Shown here in pieces: positions 47,780 to 59,485 of a stretch of DNA of 64,000 bases. Both the position numbers and the translations under genes were made by a program. Each line of letters begins with the position of its first letter. Positions within the stretch are counted from its first letter, which is position 1. The DNA comes from Marasmius tenuissimus (Eukaryota > Basidiomycota > Agaricomycetes > Agaricales > Marasmiaceae). The notes below the pieces were generated by a model. That model was not told the DNA's origin. It made no database searches and saw nothing but the letters and a program-made list of their open reading frames with translations. The stretch lies in the NCBI GenBank assembly GCA_029532415.1, contig JAQOTA010000052.1:2108001-2172000 (forward strand), in the 5' to 3' direction.

Positions 47780-48207
47780 ATGGCCCCTCGTCCCTCCAAA
47801 GACTCAAAAGGTCCGGTCCGTGCCTCCGTAGAGCTTGCGGATTTCTCATGAGACCTTGCAGCGAGTGGATCTGGCCAAGGTGCCAAACCGAAGAGACCGC
47901 GCTCGACTGGCCGTACGGGCAAGAAGAAGCTGACACCATTCAACAAGTTCATCGTAATGCCTTTTCCCTCCGTGACGGTCTCCTCGCCGCCATCTGACCT
48001 TACTCTCGCACTCAGAAGGAAGAACTCCACCGTCTGAAGGAGTCGGAACCCGATATAAGTCACCAAGACAGGTATGTATTGGCTATCATGTTCTGGCCAA
48101 AGCGCAAATCTGACTTGATGATGCTTTCTTTACTTGCTCGAAGGTTCAAACTTGCGACCGCAAATTGGAAGAAGGCTCCAGAGAACCCAAACCGCGAGAA
48201 AGATTAA
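47780..48207 (+). CDS. Small YABBY/HMG-box-like DNA-binding protein
   Basis: Four short exons (47780-47810, 47862-47953, 48016-48071, 48144-48207) join precisely to 80 aa, so the gene is invisible as a long open frame. After a Lys/Arg-rich N-terminus (KPKRPRSTGRTGKKK) comes LTPFNKFIKEELHRLKESEP, then DISHQDRFKLATANWKKAPENPN. That pattern (PxNxFIKEExxRxK, PDxSHxxxFxxAxxNWxxxP) is that of the YABBY C-terminal domain, an HMG-box relative known best from plants and also seen in short fungal proteins. It probably binds and bends DNA in the nucleus. The frame sum and domain match make the model firm; the biological role is unknown. Confidence 0.82.
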
Positions 48208-48995
48208 GATTGATGCGGACTTGTTTCGACACGCCGTATACCCATGTACTCGCTATTGCCATGCCCTTTGTCTTCTGTCACTCCCTTGCCATCGCCTCGT
48301 TTCTTGGCCCACATCTGTCGCTATCATGATCGTTTTCGCTTGCTACTTCTATTATTGTTGGGTCCACCAAATCTCTTATACCCATCTTAGTCTACAACCC
48401 TTCTATCTTGATACCTACCCGCTCGGCAGTTATACTGCAAGTTCCTACTTGGGTACACTAATGCTAGCCGCTGTGTTCATAGTTATCCTTCCTTCCATTC
48501 TCTTACCGAAATTGTAGTCATAGTCATTCCCGGGAGCCTAAATCTCTCATCTTGGTCTTAACGTCTTAACCTTTCCGTCCTGCGCGGTCTGACTCTGGGG
48601 AGCTGTTTCAACCGGGGAAGGAATGAACCTGGTCTCTATCTCTACGATCCTGGCTTGGCTCGATTAGCCTGCGTCTCCAAACGTCCTCCTCAGCAACTCT
48701 TCAGGGAACCCCCACTTGAAAGCCCATTGCCCACTCCCCTATCCTGGCCCAACATGCCCTGAATAGGAAATTTTTGCTTAGTAATCGAGGAGACGGTCGC
48801 CTGACGCCGCACGGGCCATCTCACCCGGCAGGCTCTACTGGGATCCCTCGGGTCGACCACCATGGTTTAATTCTCTTCTTTCTTATCGACCATTCCAATC
48901 TCTTCATTTCGCTCTCTGTAGTTCTTCTAGCAAGCTGTGTGCTCTTCTTCTATTTCACTCACAACCTGGTGCATGGTGAAAGCCTTTCCCCCAAC
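48208..48995. other. Intergenic and leader of the F-box/LRR gene
   Basis: A 127-codon frame at 48134-48517 is the shadow and 3' flank of the YABBY-like gene. The frame of the next gene is open from 48774, but its first ~70 codons are not protein-like and are probably leader. Confidence 0.4.
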
Positions 48996-51978
48996 ATGAG
49001 CGGACCACATTCTATCGATAACGAGGATCCTCTCTTGTTCTTCGACCCTCTTGAATCTGCGACCGACTTTGGATCGACCTCTTCCTCGATGTCCGTACAA
49101 ATGGACGAATCCAATCTCGAAATGGGGAAGGGAAAGGGCAAGGCGGTCTCTCAACCTGTTCCGATAATGTTACCCGGTGAACGAGGTTTCAGCGTTCTGG
49201 ACGACTGCGGTATCTCGTTTTCATCCCCGTGGCCAGCATCCTCGAGCTACAGTGAACCTCCTGAGACTCCCGTGGTTGGAAGGTCGTCACCATCACCGTC
49301 GTCCCCCACTTTCACCTTGGGTTCATTCACGTCGGTCTGGCAACATTCGTCACCAGAGTCTGGTAACGCTTTGTTGGTAGGCACAAGCCCGGGGTGGAAA
49401 GGGAAGGCGAAGGCGAGCAGCGCGGAGGATGACTCGGATTCACCCCCAACGATCCCCCCCTTGACCTTCGCACCGATGAATACCGCATTTGATCAGGCTC
49501 CACTTCCTTCGGGGATTTCTTTATCCTCTCCTCTTTTAGCCCATGTACACGAATCTCAGTCAGGCCATTCGACGCCCGGTGCATCTCAACCGATTGCACT
49601 TCCTCCAGACGCGTCGACTGTGCAACACAAGTCTATCCGTCGACACTCGTTTCCACATTCACGCACGCGTTCTCTCAGCGCGGCGTCCTTGTCAAAGCTC
49701 AAGCACAAGTTGGGAGCATCTTCCACAAGTGCCTTCACCCGTAAGCTCTTGAGCAAGAAGGTTGCAGAATCTTCAGGCATCTCCGCGGACCATATCCCGG
49801 CGTCCATCTCTCAGCCACTGGATATCGGTTCGTCCAACCTCAACTATGACAAAGTTTTCATCACAGACCCCGCAGCATTTCATGCCTTACTGAAGGCCAA
49901 GGGACGATCACAATCATCTCCTTATCCACTTTCTATCCTAGATATCATTCCTCCCACTTCACAAGACGTGTTCTTGCCTATCGCAATCCCCATTCCTTCT
50001 ATACCCCCACGAAACCACTTCGACGAGAAGCTCCCCCGCGAGCTCAAACTGAAGATTGTACGGTCATTCGTGGAACTGTATGAGTTCGAACATCAGAGTG
50101 CCATTGACAAGGGCCATTGGACGTCCCTTAAAGCTTCTTCGTCAAAGAATCGGTGGGTTGGCAAGGATAAAGCTATCGTTCATCTCGTGAGGATTAGTAG
50201 GGTAAGGAAATGTTTTCTTGTTCGTGGCATCTTCAATCATTGAAAGCTTTCATCAGGTATCAAGGGAATGGCAATCGCTCGTCTTCGATGGTCAGCTCTG
50301 GGCATCCCTGAATCTCCATTCCTTCCCCTCTCTGCCAAAGGGCCTCATATCCCGCCTTGCCAATGCCGGTGGCCAGTTCACCACTGCCTTAGATCTCTCC
50401 GGACACGCTCATCTCAATGCAAACACCCTCCTAGACATTGCCGACAAGCTTACGACCATTCCTCCCGATCGCGACTTGGCATCAAGCAGTAATGGTTCTA
50501 CCAGATTAACGACCATAAACCTGAGGGGCTGTAGCTCTGTCAGCACACGCTCCCTGCATCACCTTCTCGTACGCTCCCCTCTTCTTGAACGACTCTGCGT
50601 CAAAGGATTACCCGTAGTGACGAACACAACATGCGACATCCTCGCGATGTACTGTCACAAACTCATTTCCCTTGACATTGGTCGCTGTCCTCACGTCGAC
50701 GGGGAGGGGATACTGCGGATGCTCAGTGCACACGATTGGGTAGATATGAAGGAGTTGCACCTCAATGGGTTGAAGAACGTCTCCGACAAGATGATGACGA
50801 CGCTGGCGAAGGCGGCGTCTTATCTTGAGGTCTTGGACCTGACCGACGCAAGGCAACTTCATAACACTGGCATCGAAGCCTTCGTGCAGGCTGTGGATGG
50901 ACAACCTTCCATGGAGTACCTGGCTGATGGGTTGAAGACCATGAAACGGGTTACCAAGCTCCGTCGCCTATCATTGTCTGGGTGCCACCTCCTGACGGAT
51001 GGTGCTTGTGCACATCTGGCTGGCGCAATCCCTGCGATGGAGATATATGAAATGGCGGGTATTGGAGAAGAACTGAAGGATGAGGGGCTGATCAAGATGC
51101 TTGAGATGATGCCATTGATCAGGAAGCTGGATCTGGAGGATGCTTGCGACGTCACAGATGGAGTGTTGGTCGCACTTACGCCCGTAGCCGAGGACCCTGT
51201 TCTCCTGGATGTTGAGGATGATAGCAACAGCTCAGGAACGCGGATTCGTGTTGCACCAGAGGAACCTGGCTATCGCTTAGAACATCTTATCCTCTCTTAC
51301 GCTTCTCACATCACCGACAATTCGTTGATTGACCTCATTCGACACTGTCCGCGTCTAAAGGCCTTGGAACTCGACAACACGAGGATCGGTTCCAATGTCG
51401 TCAGGACGTTCGTCGAGGCCACACGTAAACGGAAGATTAGGAACGCTTTGATCGTCGCTGTTGATTGCCGGTTGGTTGGAGAAGCCGTAGTGAGAGAATT
51501 GAGCAGCGAAATTAGACCGAGGATGGGCTGGCGGTCATGGGATGCGAGGAAACTCAAGTTCTTCGATGTGAGGGACTTCGAGACCCGCTCGGCCCCCTTA
51601 GGGAATTCTGAACGCTCGGTGACAGAACGGGAGAAAGATAAGGAGAAGGAAGCTATTGTGAAAGTCGCCCTGGGTCAGGACGAGCTGGATGAGGATAGGG
51701 TGGCGCTGAAGACGTTCTATTCGTGGCAGAATGTCGACACCGTCTGGGCTGCCCGGGAGAAACGTAACCGGAAGAGGAAAGTCAATGCTAGCAACGACTC
51801 TGAGCTGACAGAGTCGGAGGCCGACGTTGGGAGAGCATCCTCGTCGAGACGCGGTGGAAGTGGGAGAGGTGGCATGAGGTGGTGGTCCCCTGGTGGGAGA
51901 AGGTCCCAGTCGGGAAGTGGTACGAATTCACCCAATCACCTCGAGATGAATGGAAACGATGGGTGTGTCATAATGTAA
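48996..51978 (+). CDS. F-box/leucine-rich-repeat protein with C-terminal CaaX box
   Basis: Exons 48996-50201 and 50257-51978 join to 975 aa. Residues 1-340 are Ser/Pro-rich and disordered. An F-box-like segment follows (FDEKLPRELKLKIVRSFVELYEFEHQ ... VSREWQSLVFDGQLW), split by the only intron. Then comes a run of leucine-rich repeats of the Cys-containing type (LTTINLRGCSSVSTRSLHHL; LISLDIGRCPHVDGEGIL; LRRLSLSGCHLLTDGAC; IRKLDLEDACDVTDGVL). F-box/LRR proteins are substrate receptors of SCF ubiquitin ligases. The last four residues are CVIM, a CaaX motif predicted to be farnesylated, so the receptor would sit on a membrane, as shown for mammalian FBXL2-type proteins. The region before it is basic (RKRKVN; RRGGSGRGG). 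Substrates unknown. Confidence 0.87.
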
Positions 51979-52521
51979 GATTATCTTCTTTTTCTTCTTT
52001 TTGAACTCGTCGTCTTGTTTTTTGTGTTGTTATTTCTTGCTTGCTTGTTGTATGTATGTAACCCTTGTGTCCCTTGTACATTTCTGTATCATGTATCGTC
52101 AACCTACTTACAATCTCCCCTCTCCCCTGCTCACGACCGCTTGTCTACAAAGACTATGATTTATATCTGTACACTTTTCCTCTGTATATCTACCACCTAA
52201 TCTCTGTGGCCTTGTACATACGTTTTGTAGAATATGTAACAGCAAAGTCGCCTTCGACAAAAATCCACGTCTGGTTGGTACATGAGGTCCAGAAAGAAGT
52301 TTCCTCCGTCCTGTAGCTTGGGACTCGAATGTAGCTTGTAAAATCCCAGAAAAATATTTCGCTCCGAGACGGACTCACAGTATTAGCAGCAACTTGTTTC
52401 GGTCAAGTGACCTCAGGGTTCCACACATGGAAGTATGGGCCCTGCGCGCTACCACTGCGCCATGCTGCTAGGATGTAAGGCCAAACAAGAGGAATACCTG
52501 GGAAGTGGAATAATCAATAGT
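51979..52521. other. 3' flank of the F-box/LRR gene
   Basis: T-rich untranslated-type sequence. Nothing else seen. Confidence 0.4.
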
Positions 52522-53654
52522 TTAGACTCTCACATGTCCCAGGCGGACGAGTGAGTAGTCCCGGAGCACACTGTGCTCGTGGAGTGCCACTGGGCCGATA
52601 GTGACCCAGGGGTGGCTGGAGTCACCGCCAGCTGTGCCTTGATTACTACTACTAGGCTCCCGGTGATTCCAGACATTCGTTCGACCTGTCCCGGACTTGA
52701 CCGCGTGGTTCAGAGTCATCAAACGTTGTAGTCTATTCATTCTAGTTGGTGACGAACACCCGTCCAAGCGCTCCAAGTCTTTCGGGAGGTAGCAATTCAG
52801 AAACTCGAATGAGACGGCCCGACACTCGGCCCTCTTGTTGTTAGAATTTAGCACAGACGTATTGCGACCAGGGTGATAGAAGGTATGTATGCTGTAGAGT
52901 ACGAGAGAGGAAGACATAGAAGACGCCAACGCAGTGTTTCGGTTCCACCATTGAGTATGCTCGAAGAACAATGAATGTATGTAGTGGTCCAAAGTCGGAA
53001 ATTGGGCGTCTCCCAATAGGTGGAGGTCTTCGAGGTGAATAGGTCGTATCTTGAGTCGTAGAGTGTGTTAGGCGGTAACGGGGTTTGGTTGACGAAGAGC
53101 CGCTTATATACTATGACTGGGAGTCCCGAATACCTGTGCTTGATGCCTCTGTCCCCAGAAGGTTCTCGAGGATGTGGCTGAAAGCTTGAAGGGTCGCCCC
53201 CGGAAATTAAACGTCGCTGTCAGCGAACTGAGGTTTTCCGTTCTGACCGTCGTGTCGTTCTGAGCAATAGATATATCATTCTGCAGGGTGGCTAATGAGT
53301 ACTCACACGGTACACCTTGTCCCGGTGCCACCGTGCGATACAGCACTGAGACGGGGCTAAGTCGTCCAGTTCGGGTCTTTGTCGGTTGCTCACGATTTCA
53401 AGCACCGTATAACCGCCCCCAACATCGGAAGATTAAGGATTGCTGACTTTGTCGACGTCTGTCCGCATAACCTGACAATAATAGTTGTGGGTTGATGTGG
53501 GCGATGCAGTGATGAGTAAGGCGCCACATTCTAAGCAAGTATGTATGACTGGTCCCCACTGCCGGAGCGGCCGCTCGCTGCTACTGTAGGAGACGCAGGT
53601 CAGATGCAGGTAGTCAGGACAGTCATCCGGTCCATAACATGTCCATGTCGGCAT
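52522..53654 (-). CDS. Possible hypothetical gene (uncertain model)
   Basis: On the minus strand three frames in series look partly protein-like: 53654-53433 (Cys-rich, with CLECGALL), 53346-53104, and 53016-52522 (164 codons, containing FEFLNCYLPKDLERLDGCSSP and VTIGPVALHEHSV). They could be exons of one spliced gene, but I could not find introns that join them with certainty and I recognise no family. Treat as a candidate only. Confidence 0.3.
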
Positions 53655-55003
53655 CCCGCATCCTATGTTCCCGACGCAGCGCGGGATACATTATGAATAA
53701 CCGGATATGTCGCGTAACGGTATTCATGGACATTGAGATCAAGGGTTGGAATACCTCCACAAATCCAGGACTGGACCTAGCGAGACTCATGGGCTCAGGT
53801 TATTGCGCCAGTGAGGAGATGAAGGGACCGTGAACCAACTCCGCAATGACGGATGTCGGTGCGGACATTCGGTTTCTTGATTTTCATCACCATCACTGAG
53901 TTCCTGTCGCAAGAATGTGGGGTCTTGGAGCCATCCGGATATCTTTGGAGCCTGTTCGTCCCGGAAGAGAACAAGGGAGGTTCTGAGGGAAGAGAGGATA
54001 AACCGGGCGCGAAGACAGGCTAAGGAGAGTTGAATGAAGACCGTTCGTGGGGAAGATGGAGTCACTGTGAGAGTGTGCCTCGGAGACTCGGACTCGGGCT
54101 CGGATGAATGTTACCATTTCCGAGCCCGAGGGCCGAGGAATGTTCGGTTTTCGCCGAGTAACCCCGGCCCGACGTCAACCAGTGTTACGCGTTTTGAATC
54201 TGAACGTCCTTCATGGTGAGTTGTTTCGACCGTGTGGTAGACGAAATCCTCATTTGTCGTCCCGCTTTTTAGTCGTCAGAGTTGAGATACACTGCAAACA
54301 CTCAGCTTGAGCATCGTGCGTCGATTTTTACAGCACTTTCCCAGGTGACATTAGTAATTGAAGCTGTTCTATAGTCCATGCCAGGTATACGGGAACAGGT
54401 CAGTGGTGCTCTCGCTGCTATGGTGGTCTAGAGACTCACAGCTCTCCTTGAATGGTAACTGTAGGACATGCTGATTTGACAAAATAGTGGGTGGCTCCCG
54501 CGGGTTGCTGTTGGAGTAGGATTGCCATACTGACGCTACTATTGTGGCTCTACAGCGACTGGCTCACTCATCAGCACCGTGATACCCTGTCGTCAATCGT
54601 GGGGCATTCTTCACTGCTTTCGTACCTGGCCATTGCGGACGGGGAATCTATCGGACGTGTCAAGTTTGAAATGACAGAGGTCAGTATGAACAATTGAACC
54701 TCAGGGGAAGTACTGACGATCCAATTTGCTTTTTTTCTTCTGCTGGAACTTTCATCCCCTGATGTTTGACTCCTGCCAGCGGATGTTGCAGCCGTGTGGA
54801 CCACCGCCTCAGAAAGAGGATGATTGATGGAATGGCGTGGAACTGGAAATGGGTTGATTGTTATACTGTTACTATTACAGTAATCAATATAATTTCTATA
54901 TGGACTTTCAAGTTCATAAACGGGCGGCATTGATCAATCGTACCCTTTGCACCTTTCTCACCTCATTACCATATTGTCCCGTCGAGCTCATTGTCCTCCA
55001 AGA
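53655..55003. other. Intergenic, about 1.3 kb
   Basis: Short unsupported frames on both strands. The final ~100 bases are probably the promoter and leader of the methyltransferase gene. Nothing else recognised. Confidence 0.35.
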
Positions 55004-58000
55004 ATGGCCAGCATAATGGTCCAGGACAATGCCACTGTGGACGATGCCACATGCAACGGCTACAATCCTTATGACCATTACTCGGCGCCTTTATTACCCA
55101 CTCCCCCAAATTCTGCAGACCCTTATTCCCTAATTTTCCTGCACTCCCCACCGCCCACGTCGACGGCAAACAAGAGAAAATCTCATTATCAGACGTTCTC
55201 GCAGTCACAACTTCTTACACCCCCAGACTCGGCAGGATTGCTTCCGGAGCACAGCCAGGACCACTCGCGGCCTGGGAAACTTCACCGCCGGCGTTCGTTC
55301 CTACCTCTACCCAAATCCCACTCATTATCCAGGCCCGTTTCGATGGGCTTCATTACATCGAAAAAAGACAAAGAAAAAGTGAAGGAGGAGAAGAAGGAGA
55401 AGAGCAGTAAAAGTAAAGAGAAAGGCAAGGAGCGGGAGAAGAAAGAGAAGAAGAAGTCCGAGGATGTCCTCCATGTCGACGAGCACGCAGACAGCACGAT
55501 CTCAAGGTCAAAATTCTCGTGTCCCAAGTCGTCGTCATCGTCGGCAGTATCGACAATCAAGCTACCAAAGGACAAGTCGTTGAAGAAGAAGCGGTCTGTA
55601 GCTCGATTGCTCATGCTTGCGGCCACAGATCCGCCACCCACCGTTATCCTCCCTCCGTCACCCAACCATCGTTTACACATTTTCCCAGTCTCAACGACCG
55701 AGGCTGTCTCTTTACCGTACGAGGAGAAACCAGGGCCGTTGGTTGTCCCTGTGGTGCTCAATGACGAAGAGAGTGGAGAAGAGGAAGGGCGCTACACGTA
55801 CGCGGTCGAGCACAGAGACTCAATGTTCTCCACCAAGTTCAGGATGAAGAACCGGTGGTCGCTACAGCACGGTATGAGAATGCACCCTCACGGCAACGAT
55901 GCAGTCTATATGCAGTCTTACGAACATATGTCGATGGAGAAGTAAGTCCCGTTCTACCCGTCCTCGACAGAATCTGTTTGCCTGCCCTCGGTTGCTGACA
56001 ACGAGTTCCACACAGCGATCGTCATTTCAATACATTGCTACGAAGACTCAACTCGAACGGTACTCCCAGCTTTCACGACTATGCGCGGCTTGGAGAGTCA
56101 CCTCCGAGCTGTGTTCTCGATATGGCCTGCGGACAAGGTTTCTGGCTTCTTCAAGCCGCAACACAATGGCCTAATTCGAGAATTGTCGGACTTGATCTTA
56201 TGGACGTCAGACTGCCTCAGGTAAAAGCGAGGGAAAACATAGAGTTCATTGGCGGCAACTTGTACGTGTTATTCGTGCCTATTCTCGCTCATCAATCCAA
56301 AATTGGTTACTCACATACACGTCCGTATTAGCTTGCATTACACCCTCCCGTTCCCATCAAACTCCTTCGACTATGTCCGCATTGCCAACGCTTCCCTCGC
56401 AATTCCCTTTGACAAGTGGAAATTTGTACTGAAAGAGGTTGAACGAGTTCTGACCCGAGGAGGGAGATTGGAAGTCATAGACGACCAGATCATCTACCCG
56501 TATGCGTCTCATGAGCAAGGTCGCCCTTCCTCGTTGCTACCCGCCGCCGGAAGCGCATTCGAACTCGACGACGACGACAATCTCGAGGCTGAAACAGTCT
56601 ATCATCAAAGTACACCCGGGGATGCGGATGTTTCTGATCGCAACCACGAGAACCGAAAACGCGCCTCTTCATTAGTACATGGTCCACGACCGAGTATTCG
56701 GCCTATGACCATGTCCGCTGGCTCTTGGAAGAGGATGTTAGGTTACGATGGCAACTCTGGAACTCTGGTGACTCCCCCCCTGTCTGACGAAGATGAAGAG
56801 GCAGAGGTCGAACTGCAGCCTTCTTCCCCGGACGACTCGTCTTCGTCAGATGAGGAAGATTACGGCCAAGAGATCGAAGTCAAACTTCCGTTTGAGGGAG
56901 CGCTGGTCCCGAGTCCAAATGTTCTTGGTCCGCGCCCCAACGCTCGGCCGATGAGCATGGATGGGACAAAGTGGAAGCACAGATTGAGTTTCTCTCTTTG
57001 GAAAGGCGAAAATTCCTCGTCGTCCGAGGGGACCTCCTCTAGCGATGACTTGACAACCGCAATCAATGCCCACAATCGCATCTCCACCAGTTCGACAACC
57101 AGCTCGTCCGGCTCTTCCTGTTCAACCTTTTCGTCTGCGCACACCGCATCAACCTCGGCGTCGTCGGTCGAAGACGACGCCAAAGTGTCAACTAGACTAC
57201 CAGTCCCAATCCGACCATTGCCTTTAACACCTCCTTCGTCTGAGGAGGAGACGGTATCTTCTAGTCCCCCCGCCGTCATCATAGACGACTGCGACTTCGT
57301 TTCCTCGCCGGAGAAAGATGGATCTGACGATGACCTCTTTCCTGCCCCATACGATAACAAACGCTCCTCCCACACCCATGACCGCCGGCACCATCAAACC
57401 CCCCTTTGAACGGGACCCTCTCGACGAAGCAGCCGACTGGCACGCGCACGAGCGACATTCTCAGGAGCTCGAATCCGTATTTACCGACATGCTCCGAAAC
57501 AGGTATGGTGTGGACCCTGAGCCAGGCGTGTTTCTGGCTAGTGCGATGGAGAAAGTGTTTGGTGTGGGCAAGGCGGGGAGGGTGTCTTCTATGCATTTGA
57601 TGGTCGCACCGGAGGAGTTTGGAGAGTACGTTGATGGTACCGATGGGGATATGAGCCCAAACTCCAAGAAGGAGAAGGAGAGGAAGAAGGGCAGTGTTCG
57701 ATGGAGTGATGAGCAGCTCAAGGATGATGAGAAGCAGCAGAGGATGAGGGCACTCACGGAGTCTTCTATCTCGAGGAATAGCACTGATTCGACTGGTTCG
57801 CTGAATCTTCCACCTGGGATATCGGCCAAGGCTGCGTTGAAGTTGGGTATTACCTACAGTGCGTTGGCCGATGCGACCGCCGAGTCAGCTAGGTCGAGGA
57901 ATTCTGTCATATCCATGGCATCGACGTCGTCTGGTGGAGAGAAGAAAACGAAGCAGTCTCCTGGCTTGTTATTGTGGCCTTCGACGTTGATCCCCATGTC

Positions 58001-58567
58001 CCCTGCAGAACTCGAGATGCATGCTTGCAAGAACATGCACGATCTTCTTGGGTGCAAACCTGCATTGGCAGAGTGGGTCAGTGGATACGTTGATGAGAAC
58101 GGCGAGCGAGTGGTCAGTGACGAGGAGTTCGAAGAGACGATGTGGGAATATGAATGGTACGTGTTTGGAGCATGTGCGTTGCAACGTGTTGTATGCTCAC
58201 CTTTCATTTCATCTCTTCTAGTTTCCGCCGAAAACGTCTTAACTGGCCTGAAAACCTTCCTGAGACCGATATGGATGCAAAGACCGCCTCCTCGCCGTTG
58301 TTTACTCCCACACGAAACATCGAGATCCCGACTTCCCCTCGAACCACACAATCGCCTTCACATTCGAAAACGATGTCACAAGGAAGTGTGGGGACACCCT
58401 TCCCATCTGCCTCTCAGGAGCTTGCAGGTGGGGTGTTTGCGAAGGAAGATTTGACGCATGTGAGGACGATTAGGGTTTATGAGGCGGTCAAGTCTTGGAG
58501 ACCCCGACCCTTATCACAGAACTCTGAAGACAATAACAAGACCCCCACCTCGGCTTCGCCAGTCTAA
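55004..58567 (+). CDS. Large SAM-dependent methyltransferase with disordered insertions
   Basis: Exon 1 is 55004-55941, with a Lys/Glu-rich repeat-like tract around residues 130-170 (KDKEKVKEEKKEK). Introns are 55942-56015, 56262-56331 and 58157-58221. The class-I methyltransferase core is VLDMACGQGFWLLQAATQWP (SAM motif I), then IVGLDLMDVRLPQ, LPFPSNSFDYVRIANASLAIP (motif II/post) and LKEVERVLTRGGRLEVIDD. Long acidic Ser-rich insertions follow, then a conserved C-terminal part (FTDMLRNRYGV ... EKVFGVGKAG ... HLMVAPEEFGEY). The fold resembles LaeA-type and other fungal small-molecule or regulatory methyltransferases; the substrate is unknown. Between about 57250 and 57430 the frame changes by one, so another intron (acceptor CATCATAG ending 57284 or GAAGCAG ending 57432) or a frameshift must be present. 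The stop at 58565-58567 is clear. Confidence 0.75.
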
Positions 58568-59485
58568 ATCGGCGCGGCGTCTGCCTCCACTTCCCTGTTT
58601 ACCCCTCCCCGTCGTCCACCACGCCTTGACGCGCTCCAATGTCAAGTCTTGTCTCATGTATCGCATTCCTTCTGTCCTGCATCCAGCATCGACGCTATCA
58701 TTATTCGACACTCCTCAGGTCCTCGATAACTTATCCACTACACCGCCTCACCGCCCAGCAAGTAAACAAATGTATTTCTAGGTCTTTTTTCTCGCCTTAT
58801 GACTTCCACGACACCGCGACGATACATCTCAAATGACCCTTTCGTACCCCGATTCATAGACCATCATGGGGTTGACACGTTCCCTATTCCTTTTTCCCTG
58901 TCTCTCTTCGCAACAACACTCATTCAATCTCATGTCCCTTTTTTGGTTACATTCCACATTCCTTATCTCGCCTGTCCTCGACGCAATTTTGCGTCAACCA
59001 CATTCATTTCTCAGCCATTTTCAAATTGTTTTCCTCGTTTTCATGGGTCATTTCATTATCGTCAGTTGTTTTCGTCACCGCCCTGTCTGTGTGTTGTACC
59101 TTTCTGTTGGGTCTGTTGTTGTATCCTTCCCCTCGGCACTCTTCCACTTGTCTAAGTACAATCGTCTTAATTGTTCTTGGTTGGTTGGCTTTCTCCTGTA
59201 TATATGGGCTGTCGTTCTCTTAACTGCCTTGCTTGTTGTAGAGTAGTTATAGTACAGTAATACACCGCCAATAAATGTCTTCTACAAATTCCAATCCGTG
59301 TGAAGTCCTATGCTCTGACCGCGACCTTCTATCGTACACCAGTACGTACTTCCGCTCGTCATGTAGTCAGGAATCTTCCGGATTACCATCACTGTAGATG
59401 ACGATTGGTATAACTGAACACCTAGTGAGATCGCGAGGCGATAGATTCATACCGAGCACATACCACTGGACAGGTGGCACGCTCA
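58568..59485. other. Intergenic between convergent genes
   Basis: T/C-rich 3' flanks of the methyltransferase (plus) and VPS28 (minus). Open frames here (58799-59246) are low-complexity Phe/Ser/Leu reads of pyrimidine tracts, not genes. Confidence 0.5.

Noticed and set aside
55282..55761. 159-codon minus-strand frame rich in Phe/Ser
   Set aside because: Antisense of the Lys/Glu-rich exon of the methyltransferase gene.
58799..59246. Two overlapping plus-strand frames rich in Phe, Ser, Leu and His
   Set aside because: They read pyrimidine-rich 3' flank and show no domain or codon bias typical of the genes nearby.
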